This document shows positions 26,810 through 33,248 of a DNA stretch of 33,248 bases, in pieces. The position numbers and the translations under genes were made by a program. Source of the DNA: Bryobacteraceae bacterium (GTDB lineage: Bacteria > Acidobacteriota > Terriglobia > Bryobacterales > Bryobacteraceae); NCBI GenBank assembly GCA_030041495.1, contig JASHNT010000051.1, forward strand, positions 1-33,248. Reading direction: 5' to 3'. The notes below the pieces were generated by a model that saw only the letters and a list, made by a program, of their open reading frames with translations, was not told where the DNA came from and did no database searches. Each line of letters begins with the position of its first letter. Positions within the stretch are counted from its first letter, which is position 1.

Positions 26810-27235
26810 TTAGGCAAGTCGGGCCGCGCCTGCGGGCGAGCGGCGAGACTGCTGCTTTACCTGCCGGTTCTGGAACAATCCCGCAAACGCCCACCGCACG
26901 TGATAAGCGGAGATCGCCCAGAGGATCGCCACAAGAACGGCCGGCGGAAGTCCGGAGGGCAGCATGGTGATGTGGAACAGCAATATGTTGAAGATCACCG
27001 GGCCTAAGACCGTCAGGGCCAACGGCGTCATCCAGTTCACCAAGAGCGCGAGGCCACCGGCGATCTCGATCACCAGCACGACAGTAATGTAATGCGACTG
27101 AACGAGGACGCCGAAGAACTGCCCGGCAAGCGGCGGAATGGGACCCGGCGAGAAGAAGTTCAGGAAGCCGTTCAGGCCGAATACGGTGAACACCAGTCCT
27201 AACAACAAGCGGGAAATGGTCGATGCGGTTTTCAT
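26810..27235 (-). CDS. DoxX-family membrane protein
   Basis: From ATG 27235 the product is 141 aa with four hydrophobic helices: ISRLLLGLVFTVFGLNGFL, YITVVLVIEIAGGLALLV, ALTVLGPVIFNILLF and the ILWAISAYHVRWAFAGL region. This is the DoxX/DoxD-like pattern, including the early GLxFxxxGxxKF-type signature (here GLVFTVFGLNGFL) and IEIAGGLALL. Family members are small inner-membrane proteins, some linked to oxidative stress or thiosulfate oxidation. The start was chosen because AAGGAGC lies 8 nt upstream; upstream codons in frame add unrelated residues. It converges on the sigma-54 activator, with only 28 bp between stops. An operator-like palindrome lies 37-60 bp upstream. Confidence 0.88.
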   Translation of the reverse strand: MKTASTISRLLLGLVFTVFGLNGFLNFFSPGPIPPLAGQFFGVLVQSHYITVVLVIEIAGGLALLVNWMTPLALTVLGPVIFNILLFHITMLPSGLPPAVLVAILWAISAYHVRWAFAGLFQNRQVKQQSRRSPAGAARLA

Positions 27236-27271
27236 TGAGATGCTCCTTTTTCTGTTCAAGCGATGCTGGTT

Positions 27272-27295
27272 TTGACAGCCGCCAGCGTTTGTCAA
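27272..27295. promoter_or_regulatory. Operator-like 24-bp palindrome upstream of doxX-like gene
   Basis: TTGACA and TGTCAA arms flank a 12-bp centre that holds a second symmetric pair CGC/GCG; 9 of 12 position pairs are complementary. It is centred about 48 bp before the ATG at 27235. The TTGACA on the minus strand could also be a -35 box, but no good -10 follows. Confidence 0.4.
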
Positions 27296-27422
27296 TCCTC
27301 TTGGTGCATGCGTTTGTCCAGAAAGCGTTCCTCCGAAATCCCAATGAATTGAACATTTCCGGAGAATTCACGGCAGCGCCCTTGATCGTTTTCTTGGCAG
27401 GCTGCTCGATTGCTGGCAAGCA

Positions 27423-28109
27423 TCAGAGGGAATTCCGGCGTCTGCGCGTCTCATCGTGTCCGAGCACGATACGTTTCATCCAATGGCTCACGTCGGGCCA
27501 GAACTCGGGCATGAGATTTACAAGCCCTGAGCCAACCAGGCTGACGCCCCAATTTGTAGCCGACGTACGGACGCTCCTGCTCCCGGCAGGATAGTACGCG
27601 TTCGATAGGGCTGCGCTCATCCCCGTGCCGCCGACATTCGCCCAATTGAATTCGGCGCCACCGGAGTCGGTCCGTGCGACGAACGACCGGGTGACGGCGT
27701 AACCGACTCGGCTCCAAAGCCGGTGGGAAGAACCCAGACGGCGGTAACGGGTGTCCTCATGGAGGGCGGAGGCAAGCAGGAAATCGCTAAAGAAATTCTG
27801 GGTGGCTATGTCGGCAACGGAAGCTCCTAAACGTTGCCCGTAGGCCGGCCATAGGTCCCGGCCATAGAGAGGTGTTGAGTGGGTGACCTGCGACACCGTA
27901 GCGTTGAACGCTCCCGCGCCTAACGTGAAAGTTGAGGCGGTTTCCGCTTCGAAGAGGTCCCACTTCTCGGCGACCGAGGGCGGTGGCAATAGCTCAGAGT
28001 CATCGCTGACATCCTGAGCCGGCACTGCCGATGCGAACACCAACATCAGGGTCCACACCGCATGAATCGTACGTTCGTTAAAGCTGCGACCGCCTCTGGT
28101 TTTGAGCAT
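27423..28109 (-). CDS. Conserved acidobacterial exported protein of unknown function
   Basis: From ATG 28109 the product is 228 aa. The N-terminus (basic, then AVWTLMLVFASAVPAQD) is a signal peptide. The mature part has EKWDLFEAETASTFTLGAGAF, ADIATQNFFSDFLLASALHED, RYRRLG, WSRVGYAVTRSFVARTDSGG, FNWANVGGTGMSAALSNAYYP and LMPEFWPD. This pattern belongs to an exported family, widespread in Acidobacteria as far as I recall, with no assigned function. It probably resides in the periplasm or outer membrane. ATG 28109 was preferred over an ATG six codons upstream because GAGGGA precedes it at good spacing. It is the last gene of the minus-strand run, separated from the catabolic operon by the GMC remnant. 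Confidence 0.85.
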   Translation of the reverse strand: MLKTRGGRSFNERTIHAVWTLMLVFASAVPAQDVSDDSELLPPPSVAEKWDLFEAETASTFTLGAGAFNATVSQVTHSTPLYGRDLWPAYGQRLGASVADIATQNFFSDFLLASALHEDTRYRRLGSSHRLWSRVGYAVTRSFVARTDSGGAEFNWANVGGTGMSAALSNAYYPAGSRSVRTSATNWGVSLVGSGLVNLMPEFWPDVSHWMKRIVLGHDETRRRRNSL

Positions 28110-28188
28110 TGCCGATCCCTCGTGCACCGGTTAGTGCATTCGGGCAGCCGGTCCAGTCGAATCCTGGCGGAAGCGGTTAAGGCATGAT

Positions 28189-28392
28189 TTAGTTATGGAT
28201 AGCGGATGACAGGACTTCGAAGCAGGACCTGAGGCGATGCCGGAAATCAGGCGGCTGCCAGCTTTCCGGTAATGGTCCGGTGCGCAATGGGCATTCACGG
28301 TTCTTCGCTCGCCCAGCGGCGGCCAGCTCTGCCGCCGGGACAGAACCGGCCGCGTCTGCTCCCACCACGATGAAGTCATAATGCCGGTCGAT
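28189..28392 (-). pseudogene. GMC-type flavin oxidoreductase N-terminal remnant
   Basis: A 67-codon frame without its own start codon begins directly behind the stop of the SnoaL-like gene and reads IDRHYDFIVVGADAAGSVPA then AELAAAGR. This is the FAD-binding start of GMC (choline dehydrogenase-like) oxidoreductases, usually YDFIVVGAGAAGSVLAAEL. After about 30 residues the similarity is lost. It suggests the operon once ended with an FAD-linked alcohol dehydrogenase. Confidence 0.65.
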
Positions 28393-28393
28393 T

Positions 28394-28855
28394 TTAGACC
28401 TCAACCTCTTTCGCCGAAGGATCGCTGTGGAACCGTGTGGCGCCCCCTGTTTTGAAAGAGCCTGAAGTGCCATAGCTGTCTTCGAGAAACTGGATGTAAG
28501 CGACTTTGTCCCCTTCGAAACGCGCCAGGAGACCAAAAGGAGATGTGATTTCCTTCCCGGTCACGTTCGACTTGTACGTAAAAGAGCCGAAGAGGGCGAC
28601 GCGGCTACCCTGTTCGATCGCGTCGGTGACCTTGAAGTCGAGTGTTTTCCAAAAGCGTTGGATCGCCGCAAAGACCTCGGGCAGAGCCTGCGGCCCCTTG
28701 TGAGTGCCGGTCCAAGGCATGATCTTCTTCAGTTCAGGGTTGTCGAAGTTCAGCGAAACGTAGGTTGCGTCCGGCGTCATGAGCTGCTGAAGCACTTTCA
28801 GATTCGTTGTGTTCTGCAAAACTTCTTGAAGGACCGCGGTCAAGTTGGCCGGCAT
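28394..28855 (-). CDS. SnoaL-like / NTF2-fold protein
   Basis: The 153-aa protein has the cone-shaped NTF2/SnoaL pattern: N-terminal helix LTAVLQEVLQNTTNLKVLQQL, TPDATYVSLNF, NPELKKIMPWTGTHKGPQAL, then strands VTDAIEQGSRVALFGSFTYK, SPFGLLARFEGDKVAYIQFL. A Met/Trp-containing pocket is typical of small isomerases, cyclases and carriers in this fold; the substrate is unknown. A GAGAGAACC leader precedes ATG 28855. It is ~197 bp downstream of the amidohydrolase, a larger gap than elsewhere in the operon, with inverted repeats inside. Its first 20 codons match those of the aldehyde dehydrogenase at 31654 (13 of 20 residues identical). A GMC remnant follows immediately. Confidence 0.87.
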   Translation of the reverse strand: MPANLTAVLQEVLQNTTNLKVLQQLMTPDATYVSLNFDNPELKKIMPWTGTHKGPQALPEVFAAIQRFWKTLDFKVTDAIEQGSRVALFGSFTYKSNVTGKEITSPFGLLARFEGDKVAYIQFLEDSYGTSGSFKTGGATRFHSDPSAKEVEV

Positions 28856-28911
28856 GTGATGGTTCTCTCTTTCGTTTGTGCCGTTCGTCGTCGGAATGAA
28901 TACTGGCGCTG

Positions 28912-28964
28912 CCGGCTAGCGCCGGAAGCTACTGCCCGGCCGAAAAATCTGAGTAACCGGCCGG
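28912..28964. repeat. Two small GC-rich inverted repeats in the operon gap
   Basis: CCGGC-tagc-GCCGG (28912-28925) and CCGGCCG (28936-28942) with CGGCCGG (28958-28964) lie in the gap between the amidohydrolase and the SnoaL-like gene. They could form hairpins in the mRNA and act as a weak attenuator or processing site. No T tract is seen. Confidence 0.3.
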
Positions 28965-29052
28965 CCAGGCGGCCACGTTGATCGACGGATGCGTGTGCTT
29001 TTTCTTTCTTAATCAGGTGTTGTTCAACGCATCTATGTTCTTGCGAGCCGTT

Positions 29053-30099
29053 CTACAGCTTGTAAAGAGCCATGGCGTTCTCGTAAGCGATTTTGCGACG
29101 GTCGCTCTCGCTGATGGCGACCGTATCGATGAATTCTCCGCCCTCGGCGTAATCCTCGTACGGGTAGTCATTGGAAAAAAGGATACGATCGGCACCCATG
29201 GTAAGGATCGTGCAATGGAGCGCCTGGGTGCTGAAGTTGCCGCTCGTGGTGACCCAGATGTTCTCCGCGAGATAGTCGACCAGGCGCTTCTTGGTAAAGC
29301 GGCCATTCGGACTGAAGTTGATTCCGTGCTGAATGCGCCAGGCAAGAAACGGTAGGGATTCGCCGAGATGTCCCAGCACCAGCTTGGCCGTCGGAAAGCG
29401 ATCAAAGATGCCGCTGTAGACGATTCTGAGCGCGTGCGCCGCCGTTTCGGGCGCGAAGCCCCATGCCGCTCCGGTAAGCTCGGGATGACCGTCATATTGC
29501 GCGGCATTGTGGGATGGGCGAGGGTGGATGTAGAGGGGAATGTCAAGAGCAGTCAGCGCTTCCCACAACGGAGTCATCCGCTCGTCATCGAGATAGAGCA
29601 AATTGTCCTCACTGTCGATCTGGCTATACCCGTTCACCATCACGCCTTTGAAGCCGAGCTTGTTCACGCAGCGCTCAAGTTCTCGTGCGGCTTGGCCGGC
29701 GTCGTGCATTGCGAGGCTTGCCATGCCGACGTAGCGGTCCGGGTGCGCACGCACTCGTTCGGCGAGAAAATCATTGACAGTGCAAGCGGTGCTCTGCGCC
29801 GCAGCACGGTCGGTGATCGCTTGAATGCCGAAGGTGGTCAATGAGAGCAGGACCTTCTCCACTCCAGCTTCGTCCATGGCCTGAAGCCGAGTCGTGTCAA
29901 AATCGAGAAGCCGGCTTTGAACGACCTCAAAATACTCAGGGCCGAGGTGACCGATGGTGGCTTCTTTGCGAGTCTCAAACCGACCCTCACTGTCCCTCAT
30001 GAACAGATCAGGGTGGCCGAAGTGCTCTTCAAGCGCGATTTTCCGTAAGGGTGCCGGGGCGGGCGGCGTACCGAGTTTGGGAAGACTGGGAATGCTCAT
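29053..30099 (-). CDS. Amidohydrolase-superfamily decarboxylase-like protein
   Basis: From ATG 30099 the product is 348 aa, the usual length for the amidohydrolase-2 group that includes ACMS decarboxylase, gamma-resorcylate decarboxylase and 2,3-dihydroxybenzoate decarboxylase. The metal ligands of that group are visible: E24-x-H26 in ALEEHFGHP (the ExH variant of HxH), His in LYIHPRPSH, His in LGHLGESLPF, and Asp in LFSNDYPYEDY. So it is likely an active metal-dependent, non-oxidative decarboxylase or hydrolase acting on an aromatic or cyclic acid. The start follows AAAGGAGAAACTCG; an upstream in-frame ATG at 30156 overlaps the aldehyde dehydrogenase and lacks a site. It sits 19 bp after the aldehyde dehydrogenase stop in the same operon. 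Confidence 0.92.
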   Translation of the reverse strand: MSIPSLPKLGTPPAPAPLRKIALEEHFGHPDLFMRDSEGRFETRKEATIGHLGPEYFEVVQSRLLDFDTTRLQAMDEAGVEKVLLSLTTFGIQAITDRAAAQSTACTVNDFLAERVRAHPDRYVGMASLAMHDAGQAARELERCVNKLGFKGVMVNGYSQIDSEDNLLYLDDERMTPLWEALTALDIPLYIHPRPSHNAAQYDGHPELTGAAWGFAPETAAHALRIVYSGIFDRFPTAKLVLGHLGESLPFLAWRIQHGINFSPNGRFTKKRLVDYLAENIWVTTSGNFSTQALHCTILTMGADRILFSNDYPYEDYAEGGEFIDTVAISESDRRKIAYENAMALYKL

Positions 30100-30118
30100 C
30101 GAGTTTCTCCTTTGAGAG

Positions 30119-31654
30119 TTACTGTGCCATGGAACCTGAGTGCGGGGACGATCCATCCAGGGCCCTTACGGCAAGAAATTGCGTTTTCACTTCCTGAAAT
30201 TCCTCCATGGCGCGAGCACCCCGTGCGCGTCCGATGCCGCTGTACTTGAAGCCGCCCTCTTCGAAAGCGTCGCTGAGAGTTGCCCACGTGTTGGTCCAAA
30301 CGGTGCCGGCCTTGATGGCGCGGGCGACCCTGTGCGCGCGATCGAAATCATTGGTGAAGAGCGCGGCGGCCAAGCCAAAGACTGTGGCATTGGCGCGTGT
30401 GATCGCCTCCTCCTCCGTTGTAAAAGTCTCAAAGCTCAGTACAGGGCCGAATATCTCTTCCTGAACCAACGGAACGTTCAGCGCCTCCGTCTCCAGCATG
30501 GCGGGGCGATAAAACGCACCGGCCGCCAGAGGACCGTCCATGATCGGGCCGCCACGAACGATGACCCGCGCATACCGTTTTGCATCCTCGACAATGCGAT
30601 CGACCCGCTGGACATTGGCGCGATCGATTAACGGACCCATCTGAGTAGTCGGGTCATCCGCTCGCCCGACGACTACCTTCTCCAAAAGGGATGCGATTCG
30701 TTTGCGCCACGCGCCGGCGACGCTTCGGTGTACGAGGACCCGGGAGCCCGTCATGCAGAATTCGCCATTGAACTTCGTGAGCGCTGTCACGACGAGGGGT
30801 GCGAAAGCGTCAATATCGGCGTCCTCAAAAACGATCAGCGGCGTTTTCCCGCCCAATTCCAGGCAAATCCTCTTCAGCGTCTGCGCGCCTTTTTCGGCGA
30901 CCTGACGACCCACTTTGGTGCTGCCGGTGTAGTTGATGACGTCGACGTCGGGGGATTCAACCAAAAGTGGCGCTCCTTCATTTCCAGCTTCCGTGAAGAT
31001 ATTCACCACGCCCTTCGGCAAACTCTTGGTCGCCGCGACCGCTTCCGCGATGAGAGAATTGACCAACGCCGTCTGACCGGGGAGTTTGATTACCGTGGTG
31101 CAACCGGCCGCCAAAGCCGGCCCTAAGGCGCGGACCAGGAGCGCGCGAGGGGAATTCCAAGGGATGATAAGTCCCGCGACTCCAATCGGTTCGCGCATGG
31201 CGGTGGCGAATACGCCCGGCGCGACCTCAGCGGACGTGCCTGTCTGCGATAGCGCCGTTCCAGCGTTGTGACGAAGAGTCGAGGGACTCCAGGTAGCTTC
31301 GATGGTCGCGTCACCCAACGTCTTGCCCATCTCGCGGCTAATCGTCAGCGCAATTGCGTCTGCTCGCTCGTCAAGTCTCTCAGCGAGCTCGAGAAGCGCC
31401 CGTGATCGGAGTTGAGGGTCGTGAGACCAACCGCCCGCGTCAAACGCTTTTCGCGCCGCGGCGATTGCGGCCGCCGCCTCGGCTCGCCCGCCCGCCGAGT
31501 ACTGCCCGAGCACCTCCCCGGTGGAAGGATTTACGGATTCTGCCACCGTAGACGAGCTGACCCATTCGCCGTTGATCCAATGATACGCGGGCTCCTTTAG
31601 ATTCGATGTGTTCCGCGAGGGCGGCTGAAGCACGGCGGTCAGGTTGTTCGACAT
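30119..31654 (-). CDS. Aldehyde dehydrogenase (NAD(P)+-dependent)
   Basis: The 511-aa protein is a full-length class I/II-like aldehyde dehydrogenase. Key residues: N167 in IIPWNSP, the general base E266 in CLELGGKTP, and the catalytic C300 in NGEFCMTGSR. Normal family proteins begin near YHWINGEW (residue 24). The first 23 residues (MSNNLTAVLQPPSRNTSNLK...) are extra and resemble the N-terminus of the SnoaL-like protein encoded downstream. It oxidises an aldehyde to the acid, which the following decarboxylase-like enzyme could then use. A GAGAAGGAGAACAATCTC leader precedes ATG 31654. It is 39 bp after the second SnoaL-like gene. The substrate is unknown; betaine- or benzaldehyde-type enzymes are closest by overall look. 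Confidence 0.95.
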   Translation of the reverse strand: MSNNLTAVLQPPSRNTSNLKEPAYHWINGEWVSSSTVAESVNPSTGEVLGQYSAGGRAEAAAAIAAARKAFDAGGWSHDPQLRSRALLELAERLDERADAIALTISREMGKTLGDATIEATWSPSTLRHNAGTALSQTGTSAEVAPGVFATAMREPIGVAGLIIPWNSPRALLVRALGPALAAGCTTVIKLPGQTALVNSLIAEAVAATKSLPKGVVNIFTEAGNEGAPLLVESPDVDVINYTGSTKVGRQVAEKGAQTLKRICLELGGKTPLIVFEDADIDAFAPLVVTALTKFNGEFCMTGSRVLVHRSVAGAWRKRIASLLEKVVVGRADDPTTQMGPLIDRANVQRVDRIVEDAKRYARVIVRGGPIMDGPLAAGAFYRPAMLETEALNVPLVQEEIFGPVLSFETFTTEEEAITRANATVFGLAAALFTNDFDRAHRVARAIKAGTVWTNTWATLSDAFEEGGFKYSGIGRARGARAMEEFQEVKTQFLAVRALDGSSPHSGSMAQ

Positions 31655-31693
31655 GAGATTGTTCTCCTTCTCTTTTGCTAGTTCGTCTTGCGG

Positions 31694-32152
31694 TCAGAAC
31701 ATGCCGTTCGAATTCGCACGCGGAATGTTCGGCGCGATGATCGGAGCGGAGTTTTGAGGTGTGCCCACCAGTTGCAACGTATCCCAGTGCTCGACGGCTT
31801 TCCCTTCCGCGTCCATGCGATAGATATCGACGCCGGCAATGCCGGTGTCGCCGGGATCATCGTTGAACAGGTTCAGGAAGTTTAAGTGCGCCCATACGTA
31901 GTCGCCGGCCGCGATGATCCGGTGAACCACGACGCGTGCCCGGGCTCGCTCGCGCGTGACCTTGGCGAAGAACTGTCCCAGCGCCACGGATCCGTCGGGA
32001 ATCAGCGGGTTGTGCTGGATGTATGACGGACTCACGAATTTGGCGGTCGCCTCCTCCGATCGCTTCTGATTGATCATCAGATCGTAAAGGGCAAGGACGT
32101 TGTTCTTGTTGCGGACGGCACGCCCGTCGGTTGGTTCAATGATTTCGATCAT
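31694..32152 (-). CDS. SnoaL-like (predicted NTF2-fold) protein
   Basis: The 152-aa protein shows the SnoaL-like signature: NVLALYDLMINQKRSEEATAK, then VSPSYIQHNPLIPDG, VVHRIIAAGDYVWAHLNFL, GIAGVDIYRMDAEGKAVEHWD and LQLVGTPQNS. The H-N-P after YIQ and the late EHWD motif are typical of this group, often annotated as nuclear transport factor 2-like or polyketide-cyclase-like. It is probably a small cytosolic isomerase or binding protein acting in the same pathway. ATG 32152 is preceded by CAAAGAGAAGGAGAAAGTC, sharing a 14-base identical leader with the next gene. It lies 25 bp after the SDR stop, so it is clearly in the operon. It is not a close paralogue of the SnoaL-like gene at 28394. Confidence 0.9.
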   Translation of the reverse strand: MIEIIEPTDGRAVRNKNNVLALYDLMINQKRSEEATAKFVSPSYIQHNPLIPDGSVALGQFFAKVTRERARARVVVHRIIAAGDYVWAHLNFLNLFNDDPGDTGIAGVDIYRMDAEGKAVEHWDTLQLVGTPQNSAPIIAPNIPRANSNGMF

Positions 32153-32177
32153 GACTTTCTCCTTCTCTTTGGATTTC

Positions 32178-33044
32178 TTATCTCAGCCCTACGATTTGGA
32201 GACGAAGGGCGTCCTGCTCATCGCCGGACTTCTCGCGCACGACGCGAAGAATCTCTTCCGCATCCTGCCCAACCGCCGCAAAGCGCGGTGCAGGATTCTG
32301 TTCGGCGATCTCGATCACGCGTTTGGCGGCATCGGCCGAGGCCAGCCCGTGGTCTTGCATGCTGTTGAGCTTGGCTGCGAAGGTTCCGAAGATCTGTCCG
32401 TAAAGATCGCGCTCCTGCGGCGTCATCCGCTCCGCAGCGCGCGCGAGCGCCGAGGCCGTCTTGGCCGGCCCGCCCGTCCTCATGTTTCCGGCGACCGCGA
32501 CGGCGACATCGATACCGAAGCGCTTCAGTTCCTCGCGATAGACGGTAGCGAATACCTCCATGGCCGCCTTCGAAGCGCCGGATGGACCGTTGAACGGAAG
32601 GGGCAGGTGTGCCGTCCAGGTGCTGACCTGCACAATACGGCCGCGCGCCTTTCTCAAAGCCGGAAGGAATGCGTTCACCACCGACAGCGCGCCGAAAACG
32701 TTCACTTCGAATTCGCGTCTGATGGAGTCGAGGGGGAGCGTCTCGATAGGTCCGGGAGTCAAGATTCCGGCGTTGCTGATAAGAAGATTCAGCCCGCCAT
32801 CTGTCTGCGTGCTCACGGCATGAGCCCAGGACTTGACCGCCGGCTCATCGGTGATATCGCAGTTCGTCAGCGTAACCGCGCCGCCGGAGGCCTGTTGGAG
32901 GTCAGCGATTTCCTCTGGTGTGATAGCAGTTCCAAAAACGCGGTAGCCCTTTGCCGCGAGACCAAGCGCGATATCCCGCCCGAGTCCACTACCGGCGCCG
33001 ATAATGGCGGCAAAACGACTGGGCTGCTCAATGACTCGTGACAT
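32178..33044 (-). CDS. Short-chain dehydrogenase/reductase with Tyr-to-Ser change in the active site
   Basis: From ATG 33044 the product is 288 aa, a normal classical SDR. The cofactor loop is IIGAGSGLGRDIA (14-26), CDITD is at 62-66 for adenine binding, and LLISNAG at 87-93. The Ser of the catalytic set is S141 in VQVSTWTA. The YxxxK motif reads SGASK at 155-159: the codon at 32580-32582 is TCC (Ser) where TAC/TAT (Tyr) is expected, with the Lys and the surrounding GPxGASKAAME intact. Family knowledge: that Tyr is the general acid/base, so redox activity should be strongly reduced or altered. It is the first gene of the minus-strand operon. No strong ribosome site precedes the ATG. It begins ~60 bp from the IS21 end. 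Confidence 0.92.
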   Translation of the reverse strand: MSRVIEQPSRFAAIIGAGSGLGRDIALGLAAKGYRVFGTAITPEEIADLQQASGGAVTLTNCDITDEPAVKSWAHAVSTQTDGGLNLLISNAGILTPGPIETLPLDSIRREFEVNVFGALSVVNAFLPALRKARGRIVQVSTWTAHLPLPFNGPSGASKAAMEVFATVYREELKRFGIDVAVAVAGNMRTGGPAKTASALARAAERMTPQERDLYGQIFGTFAAKLNSMQDHGLASADAAKRVIEIAEQNPAPRFAAVGQDAEEILRVVREKSGDEQDALRLQIVGLR

Positions 33045-33103
33045 GTCGGATCTATAAACGGCGGAGCAATAATAGACCACGAAGCGCCGCGTGAGCGGGG
33101 TTT

Positions 33104-33131
33104 TGTGGCGGTCGAAAAGTAGACCACCACA
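33104..33131. mobile_element. IS21-type left end (terminal dyad)
   Basis: TGTGGCGGTC (33104-33113) and GACCACCACA (33122-33131) form an imperfect dyad (9 of 10 positions) around GAAAAGTA. Dyads of this kind with GGTC...GACC arms occur at the ends of one IS21 subgroup. It lies 51 bp before the istA start, so it probably marks the element boundary. Confidence 0.55.
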
Positions 33132-33181
33132 CTTCAGTTCCAGAACATTACAGATGAGTTGTGTTTGTGGGACACCAGGGG

Positions 33182-33248
33182 GTGTACAAGGTGGAAGTGT
33201 ATGCGCGCGTAAGACGAGCCGTGCAGGTGGACGGTATGAGCATCCGGC
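33182..33248 (+). CDS. istA: IS21-family transposase IstA, N-terminal start (partial)
   Basis: An open frame runs off the right edge and reads (GTG) YKVEVYARVRRAVQVDGMSIR, the conserved N-terminus of IstA, which continues REAAR... in intact copies. Start is GTG 33182; GTG 33161 in the same frame is an alternative. Only 22 codons are visible, but the motif is distinctive. Confidence 0.75.
   Translation, partial: MYKVEVYARVRRAVQVDGMSIR

Noticed and set aside
28394-31654. Shared leader peptide as a microcompartment-targeting signal
   Set aside because: The SnoaL version could form an amphipathic helix, but no shell protein is in the window and the aldehyde dehydrogenase version contains two prolines, so this was kept only as an open possibility.
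32100-33041. Long plus-strand open frame (313 codons) opposite the SDR gene
   Set aside because: It lies antisense to a gene with clear motifs; its translation is rich in Arg, Gly and His with no family resemblance, as expected from a GC-rich complementary strand.

Overview
The window looks like accessory DNA from a GC-rich soil bacterium, most likely an acidobacterium of the Solibacter/Bryobacter type. This is inference from protein content. Two large membrane proteins end in periplasmic domains I associate with Solibacter-like genomes. Two further proteins (21087-22166 and 27423-28109) belong to uncharacterised families I know mainly from Acidobacteria. Both ends are insertion-sequence debris: the 3' end of an IS66-type transposase (1-144), and the left end plus first codons of an IS21-type istA (33104-33248). 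No rRNA, tRNA or CRISPR array was seen.

Left half (about 0.4-20 kb): a surface-glycan locus with a strong sulfation theme. It holds a decayed methyltransferase, a 660-aa sulfotransferase/coiled-coil/38-residue-repeat protein (minus strand), a secreted beta-helix protein, a small sulfotransferase, a family-2 glycosyltransferase, and a ~1550-aa protein joining sulfotransferase, coiled coil, WbsX/GH99-like, GT4 and GT2 domains. After an unassigned ~0.8-kb stretch come two minus-strand GT-C-like membrane proteins with periplasmic C-terminal domains, a SAM methyltransferase, and a plus-strand GT2-GtrA-methyltransferase fusion. Together they could build, flip, sulfate and methylate an exported polysaccharide. 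No polymerase, ABC exporter or PAPS-synthesis gene is visible here.

Middle (20.4-28.2 kb): a DedA protein with an acidobacterial START-like protein; a frameshifted and internally deleted quinone oxidoreductase; an NmrA-type NAD(P)-binding protein; a STAS protein beside a PAS-kinase remnant; a GAF/AAA+/Fis sigma-54 activator with a sigma-54-like motif directly upstream; a DoxX protein with an operator-like palindrome; and a conserved acidobacterial exported protein. Broken gene ends (NodT-like outer-membrane factor, PAS kinase, GMC oxidoreductase) mark it as a decaying insertion zone.

Right (28.4-33.04 kb, minus strand): a compact catabolic operon read SDR, SnoaL-like, aldehyde dehydrogenase, amidohydrolase/decarboxylase, SnoaL-like. 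The SDR has Ser in place of its catalytic Tyr. The aldehyde dehydrogenase starts with a leader peptide that matches the start of the downstream SnoaL-like protein.
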